A DNA stretch of 64,000 nucleotides from Bacteroidaceae bacterium. GTDB lineage: Bacteria > Bacteroidota > Bacteroidia > Bacteroidales > Bacteroidaceae. Positions 9,856 to 20,367 of the stretch are shown one piece after another (the stretch's first letter is position 1; every line of letters starts with the position of its first letter). A program made the position numbers and the translations under genes. The notes under the pieces are model-generated. The model searched no databases and was not told the DNA's origin. It worked only from the letters and a program-made list of their open reading frames with translations. The DNA lies in NCBI GenBank assembly GCA_017470525.1, contig JAFUYM010000045.1, forward strand, positions 1 to 64,000. The letters are read 5' to 3'.

Positions 9856-12153
9856 GTGAAAGTACGTCATACACATATATTATTACTTATCATTTTGCTG
9901 GGCATCACCGTCGGGGCTTGCTCGGTGGATAGATATATTCCCGAAGGAGAACACATGCTGACGGGTGTGGCTGTGACGTGCGACGATGAGGAGATACAGA
10001 AGACTTATATGTTGGGAGACTATGTGGTGCAACAGACAAACTCGAAATGGTTTGGAGCGAAGGTGCCACTGAAAATTTACTCACTATCGGGAACAGATAC
10101 GACCAAGCGGTCGTGTCGATTCTGGAGAAAGTTAGGCGAAGCCCCTGTGTTGTATGACAGTTTGAAGGCGGAACGGACGATGGAAGACATCCGGAAGGTG
10201 CTGAACAATGCTGGATACATGAAAGCGGAAGTGGAAGAGTTTAAGATGGTGAAGGGAAAGAAAGTGAAGGTGTTGTTTAATGTACATCCCAAAGAACGGT
10301 ACAGCATCCGCAACATCTACAGGCTGGTGGATGACAGAGGATTGCATCCATTCATCACAGTGGAAGACACGGCTCAATCACTGCTGAAGAGAGGGGTTCC
10401 GTTTGAAGTAACGGCACTGAACGACGAACGAAACAGGATTGCCTCCTATCTGAGAAATCACGGTTACTATAAGTTCACGAAAGAGGATGTACAGTTCACT
10501 GCCGACACTGCAAGGAACTCGACAGAAGTGGATGTGATGATGCGTGTGAAACTGCATCAGAGTGATGGTCGCACGGAGGCAACCGAACACAAGCAGTACA
10601 CGATTGGGACGGTCAAATTCATTGCAGACGTAAACAATCCTAATGAGCCGACAGACAGCACCCACTACAAAGGCTACAACTTTGTGCATCAAGGCGACCT
10701 GCATTTTCGCAAGAACCTGCTCATCAGCCATTCACTGGTAAAGCCTCATGCCCTGTATAACGACAACTTCTTCCGACGCACCTATACCAACTATACACGT
10801 CTGTCAGCCATTTCCTTTTCCAATATCAATCTGACGGAACGACCAGGTACAGACACCCTCGACTGCAACATCATCGTCAATCACGCAAGACCTCATTCAT
10901 TGGGATTCGATGTGGAAGCGACCAATTCAGCAGGTGATTTAGGTGCTGCACTTTCCACTTCCTACCAGAACAAGAACCTGTTTAGAGGTTCTGAGTCGTT
11001 CATGTTCAAGATTCGTGGTGCTTACGAAGCCATCACGGGATTGGAGGGCTACGAAGGCAACAACTATGTGGAGTTAGGCGCTGAGGCGACACTGGGATTT
11101 CCCGCTTTCCTGCTGCCGTATGTGAAGAGGGAATGGGGCACACGGCACAATGCGTCATCAGAGATTGCCCTGCAATACAACATGCAAGACCGTCCCGAAT
11201 TTCAACGTCGCGTGTTGACTGCAGCATGGCGATATAAGTGGAGCAACCTGAATCAAAGAGTGCAACACCGATATGATTTGCTGGAGGTGAACTATGTGTA
11301 TATGCCTTGGATTTCACGTACATTCAAGGAGCAGTATCTTGATTCATTGGGCAAGACGAATGCCATTCTGAAATATAACTATGAGAACTTGCTCATCACG
11401 AAAATGGGCTACACGTATTCCTACAATTCGTTAGGAACAAGAGAACACACGTATGGAAAGAATGCTTACACTATACGTTTCAACATCGAGACATCGGGCA
11501 ATGTGCTCAGCGCGTTCAGCCATCTCACGAATGGAGAAAAGAACAGCGATGGGCAATACACATTCTGCAACATCGCATTTGCACAATATGTGAAGGGCGA
11601 TTTCGACTATTCAAAGAGTGTCCGTATCGACAAAAACAACTCTGTGGCGTTTCATGGAGCATTGGGAATCGCATACCCATACGGAAACTCCAACCAGTTG
11701 CCGTTTGAGAAACGCTACTTTGCAGGTGGAGCCAATAGCGTGAGAGGTTGGTCGGTGCGTTCATTGGGTCCTGGCACCTACAACGGCAAAGACAAGGGCA
11801 TCAACTTTCTCAACCAGTCGGGTGACATCAAGTTAGACTTAAGTCTCGAATACCGAGCCCAACTTTTCTGGAAGTTCAGCGGAGCCGCCTTTATCGATGC
11901 CGGCAACATCTGGACGATTCGTGAATACAAAGACCAACCTGGTGGCGAGTTCCGCTTCGAAAAATTCTGGAAACAGATTGCCATCGGCTACGGCATCGGT
12001 CTTCGCATGGATGCCAACTTCTTCATCGTCCGCTTTGATACCGGTATGAAAGCCATCGACCCAGCCTATACAGGCAAGGACCACTACCCCATCACCCACC
12101 ACGACTTCGACCGCGATTTCGCCTTCCACTTTGCCGTTGGCTTGCCATTCTAA
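9856..12153 (+). CDS. BamA/TamA-type outer-membrane protein (POTRA plus Omp85 barrel)
   Basis: A 765-residue protein starting with GTG and a lipoprotein-like signal (HILLLIILLGITVGAC). Residues from about 25 to 340 carry POTRA-like segments (for example ERYSIRNIYRLVDDR and KQYTIGTVKFIAD). The C-terminal 400 residues form an Omp85 barrel with the conserved RYFAGGANSVRGW near residue 620 and a terminal FHFAVGLPF, whose final Phe fits a beta-signal. It is expected in the outer membrane, handling protein or lipid transport. A lipidated N-terminus and the lone setting beside a flippase-like gene argue for a TamA-like paralog rather than the essential BamA. Confidence 0.85.
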   Translation: MKVRHTHILLLIILLGITVGACSVDRYIPEGEHMLTGVAVTCDDEEIQKTYMLGDYVVQQTNSKWFGAKVPLKIYSLSGTDTTKRSCRFWRKLGEAPVLYDSLKAERTMEDIRKVLNNAGYMKAEVEEFKMVKGKKVKVLFNVHPKERYSIRNIYRLVDDRGLHPFITVEDTAQSLLKRGVPFEVTALNDERNRIASYLRNHGYYKFTKEDVQFTADTARNSTEVDVMMRVKLHQSDGRTEATEHKQYTIGTVKFIADVNNPNEPTDSTHYKGYNFVHQGDLHFRKNLLISHSLVKPHALYNDNFFRRTYTNYTRLSAISFSNINLTERPGTDTLDCNIIVNHARPHSLGFDVEATNSAGDLGAALSTSYQNKNLFRGSESFMFKIRGAYEAITGLEGYEGNNYVELGAEATLGFPAFLLPYVKREWGTRHNASSEIALQYNMQDRPEFQRRVLTAAWRYKWSNLNQRVQHRYDLLEVNYVYMPWISRTFKEQYLDSLGKTNAILKYNYENLLITKMGYTYSYNSLGTREHTYGKNAYTIRFNIETSGNVLSAFSHLTNGEKNSDGQYTFCNIAFAQYVKGDFDYSKSVRIDKNNSVAFHGALGIAYPYGNSNQLPFEKRYFAGGANSVRGWSVRSLGPGTYNGKDKGINFLNQSGDIKLDLSLEYRAQLFWKFSGAAFIDAGNIWTIREYKDQPGGEFRFEKFWKQIAIGYGIGLRMDANFFIVRFDTGMKAIDPAYTGKDHYPITHHDFDRDFAFHFAVGLPF

Positions 12154-12208
12154 CAAGGAACGGAGTAACACCATTTCCACACACAGGCATAAGAAACGCC
12201 CAATGTAA

Positions 12209-12295
12209 GATACTACTTTGGAGTATCGTACCCCTCGGCTACGGTATGCCGTACCCCTCGGGTACCAAGTGGTGTACCCGAGGGGTACGGTTTTC
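12209..12295. repeat. 23-bp-period dyad repeats (locus 2)
   Basis: CGTACCCCTCGG occurs at 12227 and 12250, 23 bases apart, and an inverted unit follows in phase from 12273. Upstream a smaller dyad pairs GATACT (12209-12214) with AGTATC (12222-12227). Confidence 0.75.
12249..12295 (+). terminator. 17-bp perfect hairpin after the barrel gene
   Basis: CCGTACCCCTCGGGTAC (12249-12265) pairs perfectly with 12274-12290 around an 8-base loop and is followed by TTTTC. It is built from two inverted 23-bp units and can act as terminator for the upstream operon. Confidence 0.65.
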
Positions 12296-12389
12296 TATTT
12301 CAGAAAAAGATTATACAGCATAAATGGATAAAATATGATGTTCTGATAAGAAAAAACATTTTTTCTCTCGCGGTTCGCCGAAAATTTCG

Positions 12390-12398
12390 TAACTTTGC
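12390..12398 (+). promoter_or_regulatory. aspS promoter -7 element
   Basis: TAACTTTGC lies 28 bases before the aspS start. Confidence 0.75.
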
Positions 12399-12426
12399 AA
12401 AAGCAATAACATAACACATATATAAT

Positions 12427-14196
12427 ATGTATAGAACACATACAAATGGAGAGTTGAGACTTTCCGATGCGGGCAAGCAGGTGACACTTGCCGGATGGGT
12501 GCAACGCACAAGAAAGATGGGTGCGTTGACCTTTGTTGATTTGCGTGACCGTTATGGCATCACGCAGTTAGTGTTTAACGAGGAGACAAACGCGGAGTTG
12601 TGTGAACGGGCGAACAAGTTGGGGCGTGAGTTTGTGATTCAGGCAACGGGTACGGTGGCTGAGCGTTACAGCAAGAACAAGAACATCCCCACGGGTGACA
12701 TCGAGATTGAGGTGAGTGAGTTGAAGGTGCTGAACGAGTCAATAACCCCTCCATTTACGATTGAAGACAACTCTGACGGTGGTGATGACTTGCGCATGAA
12801 GTATCGCTACCTTGATTTGCGTCGCAATGCTGTGCGTAAGAATCTTGAACTGAGACATAAGTTCTGCATTGCTGTGCGCAATTATCTCTCCAACCTTGGT
12901 TTCCTCGAGGTGGAGACTCCAATGCTGATTGGTTCCACCCCCGAAGGAGCACGTGACTTCATTGTGCCTTCGCGCATGAACCCAGGACAGTTCTATGCCC
13001 TGCCACAGTCGCCACAGACACTGAAGCAGTTGCTGATGGTGGCAGGTTTTGACCGTTACTTCCAGATTGTGAAGTGCTTCCGCGACGAAGACTTGCGTGC
13101 CGACCGTCAGCCTGAGTTCACGCAGATTGACTGTGAGATGTCGTTCGTGACTCAGGAAGACATCATCCAGACCTTCGAGGGCATGGCAAAGCATCTGTTC
13201 AAGGAATTGAGAGGCGTGGAACTCAATGAACCATTCCTCCGCCTGCCTTGGATTGAGTGCATGAAGCGATTCGGTTCTGACAAGCCCGACATGCGTTTCG
13301 GCATGGAGTTTGTGGAACTGGACGATGTGCTGAAGAAAGGCACGTTTGCCGTGTTCGACGATGCAGCCTACATCGGCGGTATCTGTGCAACGGGGTGCGC
13401 TTCCTACACGAGAAAGGACATCGACAAACTAACCGAATGGGTGAAGCGTCCGCAGATTGGCGCGAAGGGCATGGTGTATGCCCGTGTGCAGGAAGACGGA
13501 AGTGTAAAGTCATCGGTTGATAAATTCTATACACAGGAAGACCTGCAAGCCCTGAAGGAGAAGATGCAGGCACAGCCAGGCGACCTCATCCTCATCTTGA
13601 GTGGCGACGATGCCATGAAGACACGCAAGCAGTTGTGCGAATTGCGTCTGGAGATGGGCGAGCGTCTCGGTTTGAGAGACAAGAACAAGTTTGCCCTGCT
13701 GTGGGTGACCGAGTTCCCGATGTTTGAGTGGAGTGATGAGGAGCAGCGCCTGATGGCAATGCACCATCCGTTCACCCACCCGATGGACGAGGACATTCAC
13801 CTGCTTGACACCGACCCTGCGGCTGTACGCGCCGACGCTTACGACATGGTGTGCAACGGCATCGAAGTGGGTGGCGGCTCCATCCGTATCCACGACCCGA
13901 AACTGCAAGCCAAGATGTTCGAGATTCTGGGCTTCACGCCCGAGAAGGCACAGGAGCAGTTTGGCTTCCTGATGAATGCCTTCAAGTATGGCGCACCTCC
14001 TCATGGCGGTTTGGCATACGGACTCGACCGCTGGGTGAGCATCTTTGCAGGGCTCGACTCCATCCGCGACTGCATCGCCTTCCCGAAGAACAACAGCGGA
14101 CGCGACGTGATGCTGGATGCTCCATCGTTTGTGGACCAGAAGCAACTGGACGAAGACTTCATTTCTATCAATTTGCCCACCGAACAGCAGAATTGA
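12427..14196 (+). CDS. aspS: Aspartyl-tRNA synthetase
   Basis: A class II synthetase that charges tRNA-Asp. The 589-residue length is typical of the bacterial type with a GAD insertion. The N-terminal OB anticodon-binding domain includes [24 protein letters not shown]. The catalytic core shows [16 protein letters not shown], the motif 2 segment [18 protein letters not shown], and the class II motif 3 GLAYGLDRW near the C-terminus. It is followed after 12 bases by the WalJ-like hydrolase, so both probably share the promoter at 12390. Confidence 0.97.
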   Translation: MYRTHTNGELRLSDAGKQVTLAGWVQRTRKMGALTFVDLRDRYGITQLVFNEETNAELCERANKLGREFVIQATGTVAERYSKNKNIPTGDIEIEVSELKVLNESITPPFTIEDNSDGGDDLRMKYRYLDLRRNAVRKNLELRHKFCIAVRNYLSNLGFLEVETPMLIGSTPEGARDFIVPSRMNPGQFYALPQSPQTLKQLLMVAGFDRYFQIVKCFRDEDLRADRQPEFTQIDCEMSFVTQEDIIQTFEGMAKHLFKELRGVELNEPFLRLPWIECMKRFGSDKPDMRFGMEFVELDDVLKKGTFAVFDDAAYIGGICATGCASYTRKDIDKLTEWVKRPQIGAKGMVYARVQEDGSVKSSVDKFYTQEDLQALKEKMQAQPGDLILILSGDDAMKTRKQLCELRLEMGERLGLRDKNKFALLWVTEFPMFEWSDEEQRLMAMHHPFTHPMDEDIHLLDTDPAAVRADAYDMVCNGIEVGGGSIRIHDPKLQAKMFEILGFTPEKAQEQFGFLMNAFKYGAPPHGGLAYGLDRWVSIFAGLDSIRDCIAFPKNNSGRDVMLDAPSFVDQKQLDEDFISINLPTEQQN

Positions 14197-14208
14197 CCCA
14201 TTGAAGCC

Positions 14209-15015
14209 ATGCCATTAACTTTTTTCAGTCTCGGCAGCGGAAGTTGCGGAAACTGCTACTATATTGCGACCGAAACTGATGCCATCATCATCGATTGTGG
14301 CATCAGTCTTCGTCGTTTCAAGAAGTACATGCAGGAATACGGCATGAAAATCGGAAAGGTGCGCGCTCTCCTGATTACACATGACCATGCCGACCACATC
14401 AAAGCCGCCGGCAAGATTAGCAAAGAATACGCGATGCCCGTGTATGCCACCAGTCTGGTGCATGAGGGTATGGACAGGAACTGGCAAGCGTCGGTGAAGA
14501 TTCCGTTGGAGTATAGACACAATGTGGGGCTTCACGAGCCTTTCCAGATTGGGGCGTTCAAAATAACGGCCTTTCCCATTCCTCACGATGCATCGGAAAA
14601 TGTGGGCTATCACATCGAAGTGGACGACTATCATTTCACCATCATGACCGATGTGGGCAATGCAACTGAGGATGTGAAAGAGTACATCAGCAAAAGCACC
14701 CACCTCATTTTCGAGGCAAACTACGACGACGAGATGCTGCAACAAGGACGGTATCCAGAGATTCTAAAAGAACGAATTGCCAGCGGACACGGACACATGT
14801 CGAACAAGAAAGCGGCGGTTGCGCTTGCTGAGAATTTCCATGAAGGTCTCAAGAATGTGTGGCTCTGCCACCTGAGCGAAGAGAACAACCACCCTGAATT
14901 GGCTCGAAAAACGGTGGAAACCATCCTGCGCAGTTACGGCATTATTGCAGGTGCGGATTTCACGCTCGACGTGTTGCGCCGCAAGATTCCCACAGGTCCG
15001 TTTGAACTCTCTTGA
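14209..15015 (+). CDS. Metallo-beta-lactamase-fold hydrolase (YycJ/WalJ-like)
   Basis: A 268-residue cytoplasmic protein of the MBL fold. It begins FFSLGSGSCGNCYYI, typical of the YycJ/WalJ group. The dinuclear metal motif is THDHADH near residues 62-68, with later ligands in PHDAS, MTDVGN and the SGHGHMSN segment. Family members have been linked to DNA exonuclease activity and cell-wall coordination. Here it follows aspS by 12 bases and ends before the promoter of the glycogen synthase-like gene. The fold assignment is firm; the substrate is not known. Confidence 0.85.
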   Translation: MPLTFFSLGSGSCGNCYYIATETDAIIIDCGISLRRFKKYMQEYGMKIGKVRALLITHDHADHIKAAGKISKEYAMPVYATSLVHEGMDRNWQASVKIPLEYRHNVGLHEPFQIGAFKITAFPIPHDASENVGYHIEVDDYHFTIMTDVGNATEDVKEYISKSTHLIFEANYDDEMLQQGRYPEILKERIASGHGHMSNKKAAVALAENFHEGLKNVWLCHLSEENNHPELARKTVETILRSYGIIAGADFTLDVLRRKIPTGPFELS

Positions 15016-15104
15016 AAGTGACAATTTGGCAAAAACACCCATCAAAATGGGGCTTCAATATCTTAATTAAAACAAATTAGCACACTTTTTCCCAGAAAAA
15101 ATCG

Positions 15105-15113
15105 TAACTTTGC
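15105..15113 (+). promoter_or_regulatory. Promoter -7 element for the GT5 gene
   Basis: TAACTTTGC lies 36 bases before the ATG at 15150, in an A+T-rich gap. Confidence 0.75.
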
Positions 15114-15149
15114 ATAACTTTTCGTACAGTATCGGGAAGGAAACAAAGA

Positions 15150-15959
15150 ATGAAAGCAAAAAAAGTACTATTTATCACAACAGAAATCGAACCTTTTGTG
15201 ACAGAGAACGAATGCTCACTGAAAGGTCGCATTCTGCCACAGTCTATCCAAGAACTCGGGCACGAAATAAGAACATTCTCTCCTAAATGGGGCAACATCA
15301 ATGAGCGCCGTAATCAGTTGCATGAGGTTATCCGTCTGTCGGGCATGAACCTCATCATTGACGATACTGACCACCCGCTCATCATCAAGGTTGCGTCGTT
15401 GCCTTCGGCACGGATGCAGATTTACTTCATTGATAACGACGACTATTTCATGAAACGTGGCATCCTGACCGACAAGGAAGGTGAAGAATATCCTGATAAT
15501 GGTGAACGTGCTATCTTCTATGCACGTGGTGTGCTGGAGACCGTGAAGAAACTGGGGTGGAACCCCGACGTGATTCACTGCCACGGCTGGGCTGCTGCTT
15601 TGGCCCCATTCTACATCAAACAGGCTTATAGCGAAGAGCCTTCTTTCCGCGATACAAAAGTGGTGATGGAAGTATCAGCCAAGGAATTTGAGCAAGACCT
15701 CGGGGTTGAGAATGCCAAGTTCGTTGAATATAAAGATGCACATTACGACGACATCAAGGACATCTGCGAAAAGGCATACGGACATACAGAACTGGAAAAG
15801 ATTGGCGTAAAATTTGCTGATGGAGTCATCGTCGAAAGCAAGGATGTTGACCCATCCATCATCGAATACGCTAAATCATTAGGTCTTCCGGTGCTTCCTC
15901 CTGTTGAAGGCGACTCCTTCAACGAAGCATACAGCGAATTTTACGACACATTATTCTAA
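15150..15959 (+). CDS. Single-domain glycogen/starch synthase-like protein (GT5 N-terminal domain)
   Basis: A 269-residue protein corresponding only to the N-terminal Rossmann domain of GT5 glycogen synthases: KKVLFITTEIEPFV at the start and VIHCHGWAAALAPFY near residues 146-160. The C-terminal nucleotide-binding half is missing. The usual KxGGL ADP-glucose motif is replaced by a segment reading ECSLKGRILPQSIQE. Bacteroidetes commonly carry this short form. Whether it synthesises glucan is doubtful from the sequence; a structural or regulatory role is possible. It is followed after 9 bases by a DUF4270 lipoprotein gene, and the branching enzyme glgB lies far away at 48.5-50.5 kb. Confidence 0.8.
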   Translation: MKAKKVLFITTEIEPFVTENECSLKGRILPQSIQELGHEIRTFSPKWGNINERRNQLHEVIRLSGMNLIIDDTDHPLIIKVASLPSARMQIYFIDNDDYFMKRGILTDKEGEEYPDNGERAIFYARGVLETVKKLGWNPDVIHCHGWAAALAPFYIKQAYSEEPSFRDTKVVMEVSAKEFEQDLGVENAKFVEYKDAHYDDIKDICEKAYGHTELEKIGVKFADGVIVESKDVDPSIIEYAKSLGLPVLPPVEGDSFNEAYSEFYDTLF

Positions 15960-15968
15960 AAAACGGTC

Positions 15969-17330
15969 ATGAAGTTCACCCATCTATTTGCATTGGTCGT
16001 GGCACTGCTTGCGCTCGCATCATGCGATGATGACACTGCTACATTAGGAGTTGACATGATGCCAACTTCAGACCTCGTAACAAAGAATTACAAGACATAC
16101 GACGTGACAACAGAGTCCTATGCTGTAGGTGACTCTGTTTTGGCTCGTACCACCAAGTCTTATTTCGGACGTTTTACAGACCCTGAGACTGGCACTACCA
16201 TCAAAAGTGACTTCCTCGCACAATTCCATTGCGATGAGGGATTCGAACTGCCTGATTCCATCCGGGGCGATTCATGTGTTCAATTTGAACTGCGTCTCTA
16301 TATTGAAGACTTCGTTGGTGACTCGCTCACCTCTTTCAAACTCAGTGTCTATGAGTTGAACGAGCAACTTGACCCCAATGCCGACTACTATACAAACATC
16401 GACCCGAAGAAATATTACGACGAGAACGCACAGCCGATTGCCAGCAAATGGTTCACCATCAGCGACCGCACTATCACAGACTCTGCACGATGGTCCACCA
16501 GATATAATAACAATATCCACGTAAGCCTTCCCAATAGTCTCGGCAACCAAATTATTCAAGACTACAGGAAGCATCCAGAGCATTTCGCCAGCACATCAAC
16601 GTGGCTCAAGAGCGGGAACCCTTGCAGTAAGGGACTTTACTTTAAGTTGGAAAGCGGTGACGGTGCCATGGCATACATTGACATCATACAGATGAATATG
16701 TATTTTTATGCCTATGTTCCCGAATACGGGAAGGACACGCTCGGAGTCAGTTCTTTTGCGGCAACAGATGCTGTAGTGGAAGCCACTCACTTTGAAAATT
16801 CCAACCTGCAAAAACTGTTGGATGACAAATATGCAACTTATTTGAAGAGTCCTGCCGGCATCTTCACACTGGCAACCATCCCTGCCGACCAAATCAATGT
16901 ACAGGACACCATCAACTCTGCAAAACTTACGCTCACACGCTATAATGACCTCATACAAAGTTCTTTCAAATTAGATATCCCCAAGACAATATTGCTCGTG
17001 CGTTTGGACGACTACTTGAACGGCTTCTTCGAGAACTACAAGGTCAACGATAGCAAAGAGTCCTACCTTGCCACTTTTGACAGCAGCAAAAACTCATACG
17101 TGTTCAGCAACATTGCTCGCCTCATCACCCGTATGGCTAAAGAAAAGAAGGAAGGGAAAGCCTCTGAGAACTGGAACAAAGTCCTTCTCATTCCTGTAGA
17201 ATCGACCAAAGACTCCAGCGGTAACATTGTGAAACTCAACCATGATTTCAGCATGAGCAGCGCAAAACTGGTTGGTGGAAAGGATGATAAAATCTCACTG
17301 GAAGTTATTTATACCAGTTTCCATTATTAA
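15969..17330 (+). CDS. DUF4270 family lipoprotein
   Basis: A 453-residue exported protein with a lipoprotein signal (MKFTHLFALVVALLALASC) followed by DDDTATLGVDMMP, the usual start of DUF4270. The rest is beta-rich with long acidic and Ser/Thr stretches, and it ends SLEVIYTSFHY. The family is widespread in Bacteroidetes and often sits directly after the short GT5 protein, as here with a 9-base gap, but its function is not established. Cotranscription is likely, and the bidirectional terminator at 17352 ends the unit. Confidence 0.85.
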   Translation: MKFTHLFALVVALLALASCDDDTATLGVDMMPTSDLVTKNYKTYDVTTESYAVGDSVLARTTKSYFGRFTDPETGTTIKSDFLAQFHCDEGFELPDSIRGDSCVQFELRLYIEDFVGDSLTSFKLSVYELNEQLDPNADYYTNIDPKKYYDENAQPIASKWFTISDRTITDSARWSTRYNNNIHVSLPNSLGNQIIQDYRKHPEHFASTSTWLKSGNPCSKGLYFKLESGDGAMAYIDIIQMNMYFYAYVPEYGKDTLGVSSFAATDAVVEATHFENSNLQKLLDDKYATYLKSPAGIFTLATIPADQINVQDTINSAKLTLTRYNDLIQSSFKLDIPKTILLVRLDDYLNGFFENYKVNDSKESYLATFDSSKNSYVFSNIARLITRMAKEKKEGKASENWNKVLLIPVESTKDSSGNIVKLNHDFSMSSAKLVGGKDDKISLEVIYTSFHY

Positions 17331-17351
17331 AAAAAGAATATCGAAACATAG

Positions 17352-17406
17352 AAAAACGGAATGAGCCCCGAAAGTTTTTCCAACTTTTGGGGCTCATTCC
17401 GTTTTT
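17352..17406. terminator. Bidirectional terminator between convergent genes
   Basis: An 18-bp perfect outer stem (AAAAACGGAATGAGCCCC with its complement at 17389-17406) is extended by an inner AAAGTT/AACTTT stem. The A-run and T-run at the two ends let it terminate both the DUF4270 gene and the minus-strand J-domain gene. Confidence 0.9.
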
Positions 17407-17407
17407 C

Positions 17408-18067
17408 TTATCCTCTCCGAACCTGTTCGAGGAGAACTTTCTGCTGGTCAGACAGATTGGCAGGAATCGTGACATCAAAGACAATAATGAGGTCTTTCGG
17501 GGTTCCGTCGCTCTTCGTACCGCCTTTGCCTTTCAAGCGCACTTTCTTGCCAGGCTGAGTACCTGAAGCCACTTTAATTTTGAATTTGCCGTATGTGGTG
17601 CTCACAATCAGTTCACCGCCCAACAAAGCCGTCCACACATCAATGGCTACACGCGCTTCCACTTCAGAGGGTTCGGTAGATGCACGACGTGTGCGTGTAC
17701 GGCGCGTACCACCCATACCCATGCTTCCGAAGATTTGCTGGAAGAAGTCACTCATGCCTCCTTCTCCATTCATGTTAAAACTGAATCCTTCAAAAGGATT
17801 ACCACCGCCACCACCTGCACCAAACCCGCCAAACTGGTCAGCCTGTTTCCAGTTCTCGCCATATTGGTCGTACTTGGCACGCTTCTCTGGGTCATTCAGC
17901 ACTTCGTACGCTTCGTTCAGCATCTGGAACTTCGCCTTTGCCTTAGGGTCGTCTGGGTGAAGGTCGGGATGGAACTGCTTGGAACGCTTACGATATGCCG
18001 CCCTTATGTCTTTCTGTGGGGTGTCCTTAGGGATTCCCATCACTTTGTAATAATCAATAAATGCCAT
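17408..18067 (-). CDS. J-domain protein, CbpA-like
   Basis: The start is placed at the ATG at 18067 ([15 protein letters not shown]); the 46 residues that could be read upstream are Phe/Cys-rich and not part of the family. The product has 219 residues. Its J-domain spans about 4-70 with the HPD motif in [12 protein letters not shown] Gly/Phe-rich linker ([11 protein letters not shown]) and one C-terminal substrate-binding beta domain ([16 protein letters not shown]) follow. It would stimulate DnaK and bind clients or curved DNA. It is shorter than full CbpA, which has two C-terminal beta domains. It is divergent from the phosphoesterase gene. Confidence 0.88.
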   Translation of the reverse strand: MAFIDYYKVMGIPKDTPQKDIRAAYRKRSKQFHPDLHPDDPKAKAKFQMLNEAYEVLNDPEKRAKYDQYGENWKQADQFGGFGAGGGGGNPFEGFSFNMNGEGGMSDFFQQIFGSMGMGGTRRTRTRRASTEPSEVEARVAIDVWTALLGGELIVSTTYGKFKIKVASGTQPGKKVRLKGKGGTKSDGTPKDLIIVFDVTIPANLSDQQKVLLEQVRRG

Positions 18068-18152
18068 AATTTCAGTTATTTTTTCACAGAAAAGACACAA
18101 CAAAAAAGATGCCAATGGCGCATTTTGGCAGAAAAAAATTGTTATTGGAATA

Positions 18153-18185
18153 TTTTGCCCAATAATTTTTTTGTCGTACCTTTGC
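18153..18185 (+). promoter_or_regulatory. Promoter of the phosphoesterase gene
   Basis: TTTG at 18153-18156 and TACCTTTGC at 18177-18185, 20 bases apart, immediately precede the ATG at 18193, leaving almost no leader. Confidence 0.75.
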
Positions 18186-18192
18186 AAATTGT

Positions 18193-19911
18193 ATGAGCAC
18201 AACAAAAACGAAGCATCTGAAAATCATCTTCACAACGGACGTACACGGAAACTACTTCCCTTACGACTTCCGACATGAACACTGGGGGAAAGGAAGCCTC
18301 CAGCGGGTGCATGCGTTTGTGGCAAAAGTGGTGCAAGAGAGTCCTGGCAATACGCTATTGATTGACGGTGGCGACATGCTGCAGGGCGAACCGACCGCCT
18401 ATTATTTTAACAACCATTGCAAAAACACGCGCCATCGTGTGGCTGACATCTGCAACTACATTGGCTATGATGTGGCAGTCATCGGCAACCATGACATTGA
18501 AATGGGCAAGCACATCTTCGACAAATATGTGAAGGAATGCAACTTTCCCATCTTAGGCGCAAATGCCGTGAACACAGAAACTGGCGAACCTTATTTCCAA
18601 CCTTATGAAGTATTTTTCCGTCAAGGGTTGAAAATTGCCGTGATTGGCTTCATCACGCCAGCCATTCCACACTGGATTCCCCAAGCCATCTGGAAAGGTA
18701 TGCGATTCGATGATATTCGAGAGAGTGCCGAACATTGGGTGAAAGTGGTGAAAGAAGAAGAGAAGCCTGATTTCATCATCGGACTGTTACATTCAGGTAT
18801 CGAAGAAGGTATTGTGACACCTGAATATAAAGAGAATGCCACACGGGAAACGGCAGAAAATGTAGAGGGCTTCGACCTTATCCTTTACGGACATGACCAT
18901 GCAAGCAACATGGAAGAAATCACAACCCGTAGCGGTCGGAATGTACCCTGCGTGAATCCAGGCTGTTATGCCTACAATGTGGCTGTGGTGGATGTGGATT
19001 TCCGCATCAATGAGCAAGGCAAAGTGAGCAGCCACGAGATACAATGTACATTGAACTATATCGGGACTCTGCACAACCAGCATGCCGCATCGTTCAAGCG
19101 TCACTTTTCCTATCCTTACCATGAAGTGAAACGTTTTGCCACTGAGAAGATTGGCACATTCTTAAATCGAGTGGATGTGACGGAAGCCTACTTCGGTTCT
19201 TCTGCCTACATTGATTTGATTCAGTCATTGCAACTCAAAGTGAGTGGTGCAGACCTCTCTTTCACAGCCCCACTCTTCTTCAATGCTTCCATCGAAGCAG
19301 GCGACATCAAGGTGAGCAATCTTTTTGACTTGTACCGATTTGAAGACCATCTCTACACGCTACAACTGACGGGACAGGAAATCAAAAACTATCTGGAAAT
19401 GAGTTATGCAAGTTGGACACAACAAATGCACTCACCAGACGACCCAATGCTGCTCATCAGCCCCATGAAGAGCAACCCTGACCGCATGGGCTTCAAGAAT
19501 TTCATCTTCAATTTTGACTCTGCCGCTGGCATCCGCTACGAAGTGGATGTGACGAAACCTGAAGGAGAAAAAGTGAAAATCCTTTCCATGGAAGATGGCA
19601 GTCCTTTCTCAATGGAGAAAAACTATACTGTCGCAATGACAGCCTACCGTGCCAATGGTGGTGGTGAACTGCTAACGAAAGGTGCAGGATTATCAAAAGA
19701 AGAGATTGATTCACGCATCCTTTCCGTCACGGAATTTGATATCCGGCATTATCTGATGGAATACATTAAGGAACTCGGAACTATCAATCCGCAAGCAAAG
19801 AATCATTGGCGGTTTGTGCCAGAAGACTGGGTGAAAAAAGCAAGTGAAAGAGAAAGAATTATCCTGTTTGGCACAAATGAAGAATCCAAATCCGAATCTA
19901 CAGAGAGATAG
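18193..19911 (+). CDS. Bifunctional metallophosphoesterase/5'-nucleotidase family protein
   Basis: A 572-residue protein with the two-domain 5'-nucleotidase layout. The N-terminal calcineurin-like phosphoesterase domain has its metal motifs at [24 protein letters not shown] and [10 protein letters not shown]. The C-terminal nucleotide-binding domain begins near residue 310 and includes [15 protein letters not shown]. It lacks a signal peptide, unusual for a family that is mostly periplasmic, so it may act in the cytoplasm. Cleavage of nucleotides or cyclic nucleotides is the family activity; the exact substrate is not readable. It converges on the DUF2752 gene with a 21-base gap. Confidence 0.88.
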   Translation: MSTTKTKHLKIIFTTDVHGNYFPYDFRHEHWGKGSLQRVHAFVAKVVQESPGNTLLIDGGDMLQGEPTAYYFNNHCKNTRHRVADICNYIGYDVAVIGNHDIEMGKHIFDKYVKECNFPILGANAVNTETGEPYFQPYEVFFRQGLKIAVIGFITPAIPHWIPQAIWKGMRFDDIRESAEHWVKVVKEEEKPDFIIGLLHSGIEEGIVTPEYKENATRETAENVEGFDLILYGHDHASNMEEITTRSGRNVPCVNPGCYAYNVAVVDVDFRINEQGKVSSHEIQCTLNYIGTLHNQHAASFKRHFSYPYHEVKRFATEKIGTFLNRVDVTEAYFGSSAYIDLIQSLQLKVSGADLSFTAPLFFNASIEAGDIKVSNLFDLYRFEDHLYTLQLTGQEIKNYLEMSYASWTQQMHSPDDPMLLISPMKSNPDRMGFKNFIFNFDSAAGIRYEVDVTKPEGEKVKILSMEDGSPFSMEKNYTVAMTAYRANGGGELLTKGAGLSKEEIDSRILSVTEFDIRHYLMEYIKELGTINPQAKNHWRFVPEDWVKKASERERIILFGTNEESKSESTER

Positions 19912-19932
19912 ATACCCGAACCAGACACCACA

Positions 19933-20325
19933 TCAAACATTAAATACATTTCTCAGCACCCACCAAACAAGGCAAAGAACAAGATATACTTTGACCACGA
20001 CAGGGTGCTCTACAACACGAACCAACAAGTTTTCACGCTGCAACAATTTAAAGATTTCTGCTACAAAGAAAGCGATTATGTATGGGAATGTGAGGACAAA
20101 AAAATAATTGTATGACATAGCCTCAACAAACCTTCCATGCAGTAATGCATGCATTGCACGTTGCATGCCACAAACAGGGCAGTTCCACCCTGTGAACTGA
20201 TGGAACGGACATTTCGGAATCCATGCATACTTAACAGGGTCGAACCATGTATAAAGCATAATCCCTCCCAATAAACACACCATCAACAATAAAATGGGAA
20301 CAACATATTTGCGTTTGTTTACCAT
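19933..20325 (-). CDS. DUF2752 family membrane protein
   Basis: A 130-residue inner-membrane protein. An N-terminal TM segment (VVPILLLMVCLLGGIML) is followed by the DUF2752 signature CPFHQFTGWNCPVCGMQRA near residues 38-56, with three cysteines and a following helix, and then two more TM segments. The family has no established role. It is the last gene of the minus-strand efflux operon, 42 bases after the outer-membrane factor, but could have its own promoter. The membership is firm; any link to efflux is only positional. Confidence 0.85.
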   Translation of the reverse strand: MVNKRKYVVPILLLMVCLLGGIMLYTWFDPVKYAWIPKCPFHQFTGWNCPVCGMQRAMHALLHGRFVEAMSYNYFFVLTFPYIIAFFVAEIFKLLQRENLLVRVVEHPVVVKVYLVLCLVWWVLRNVFNV

Positions 20326-20367
20326 GAATCAGAAATGCCTCTCATATTTATATCCAATTGTGAGCCT

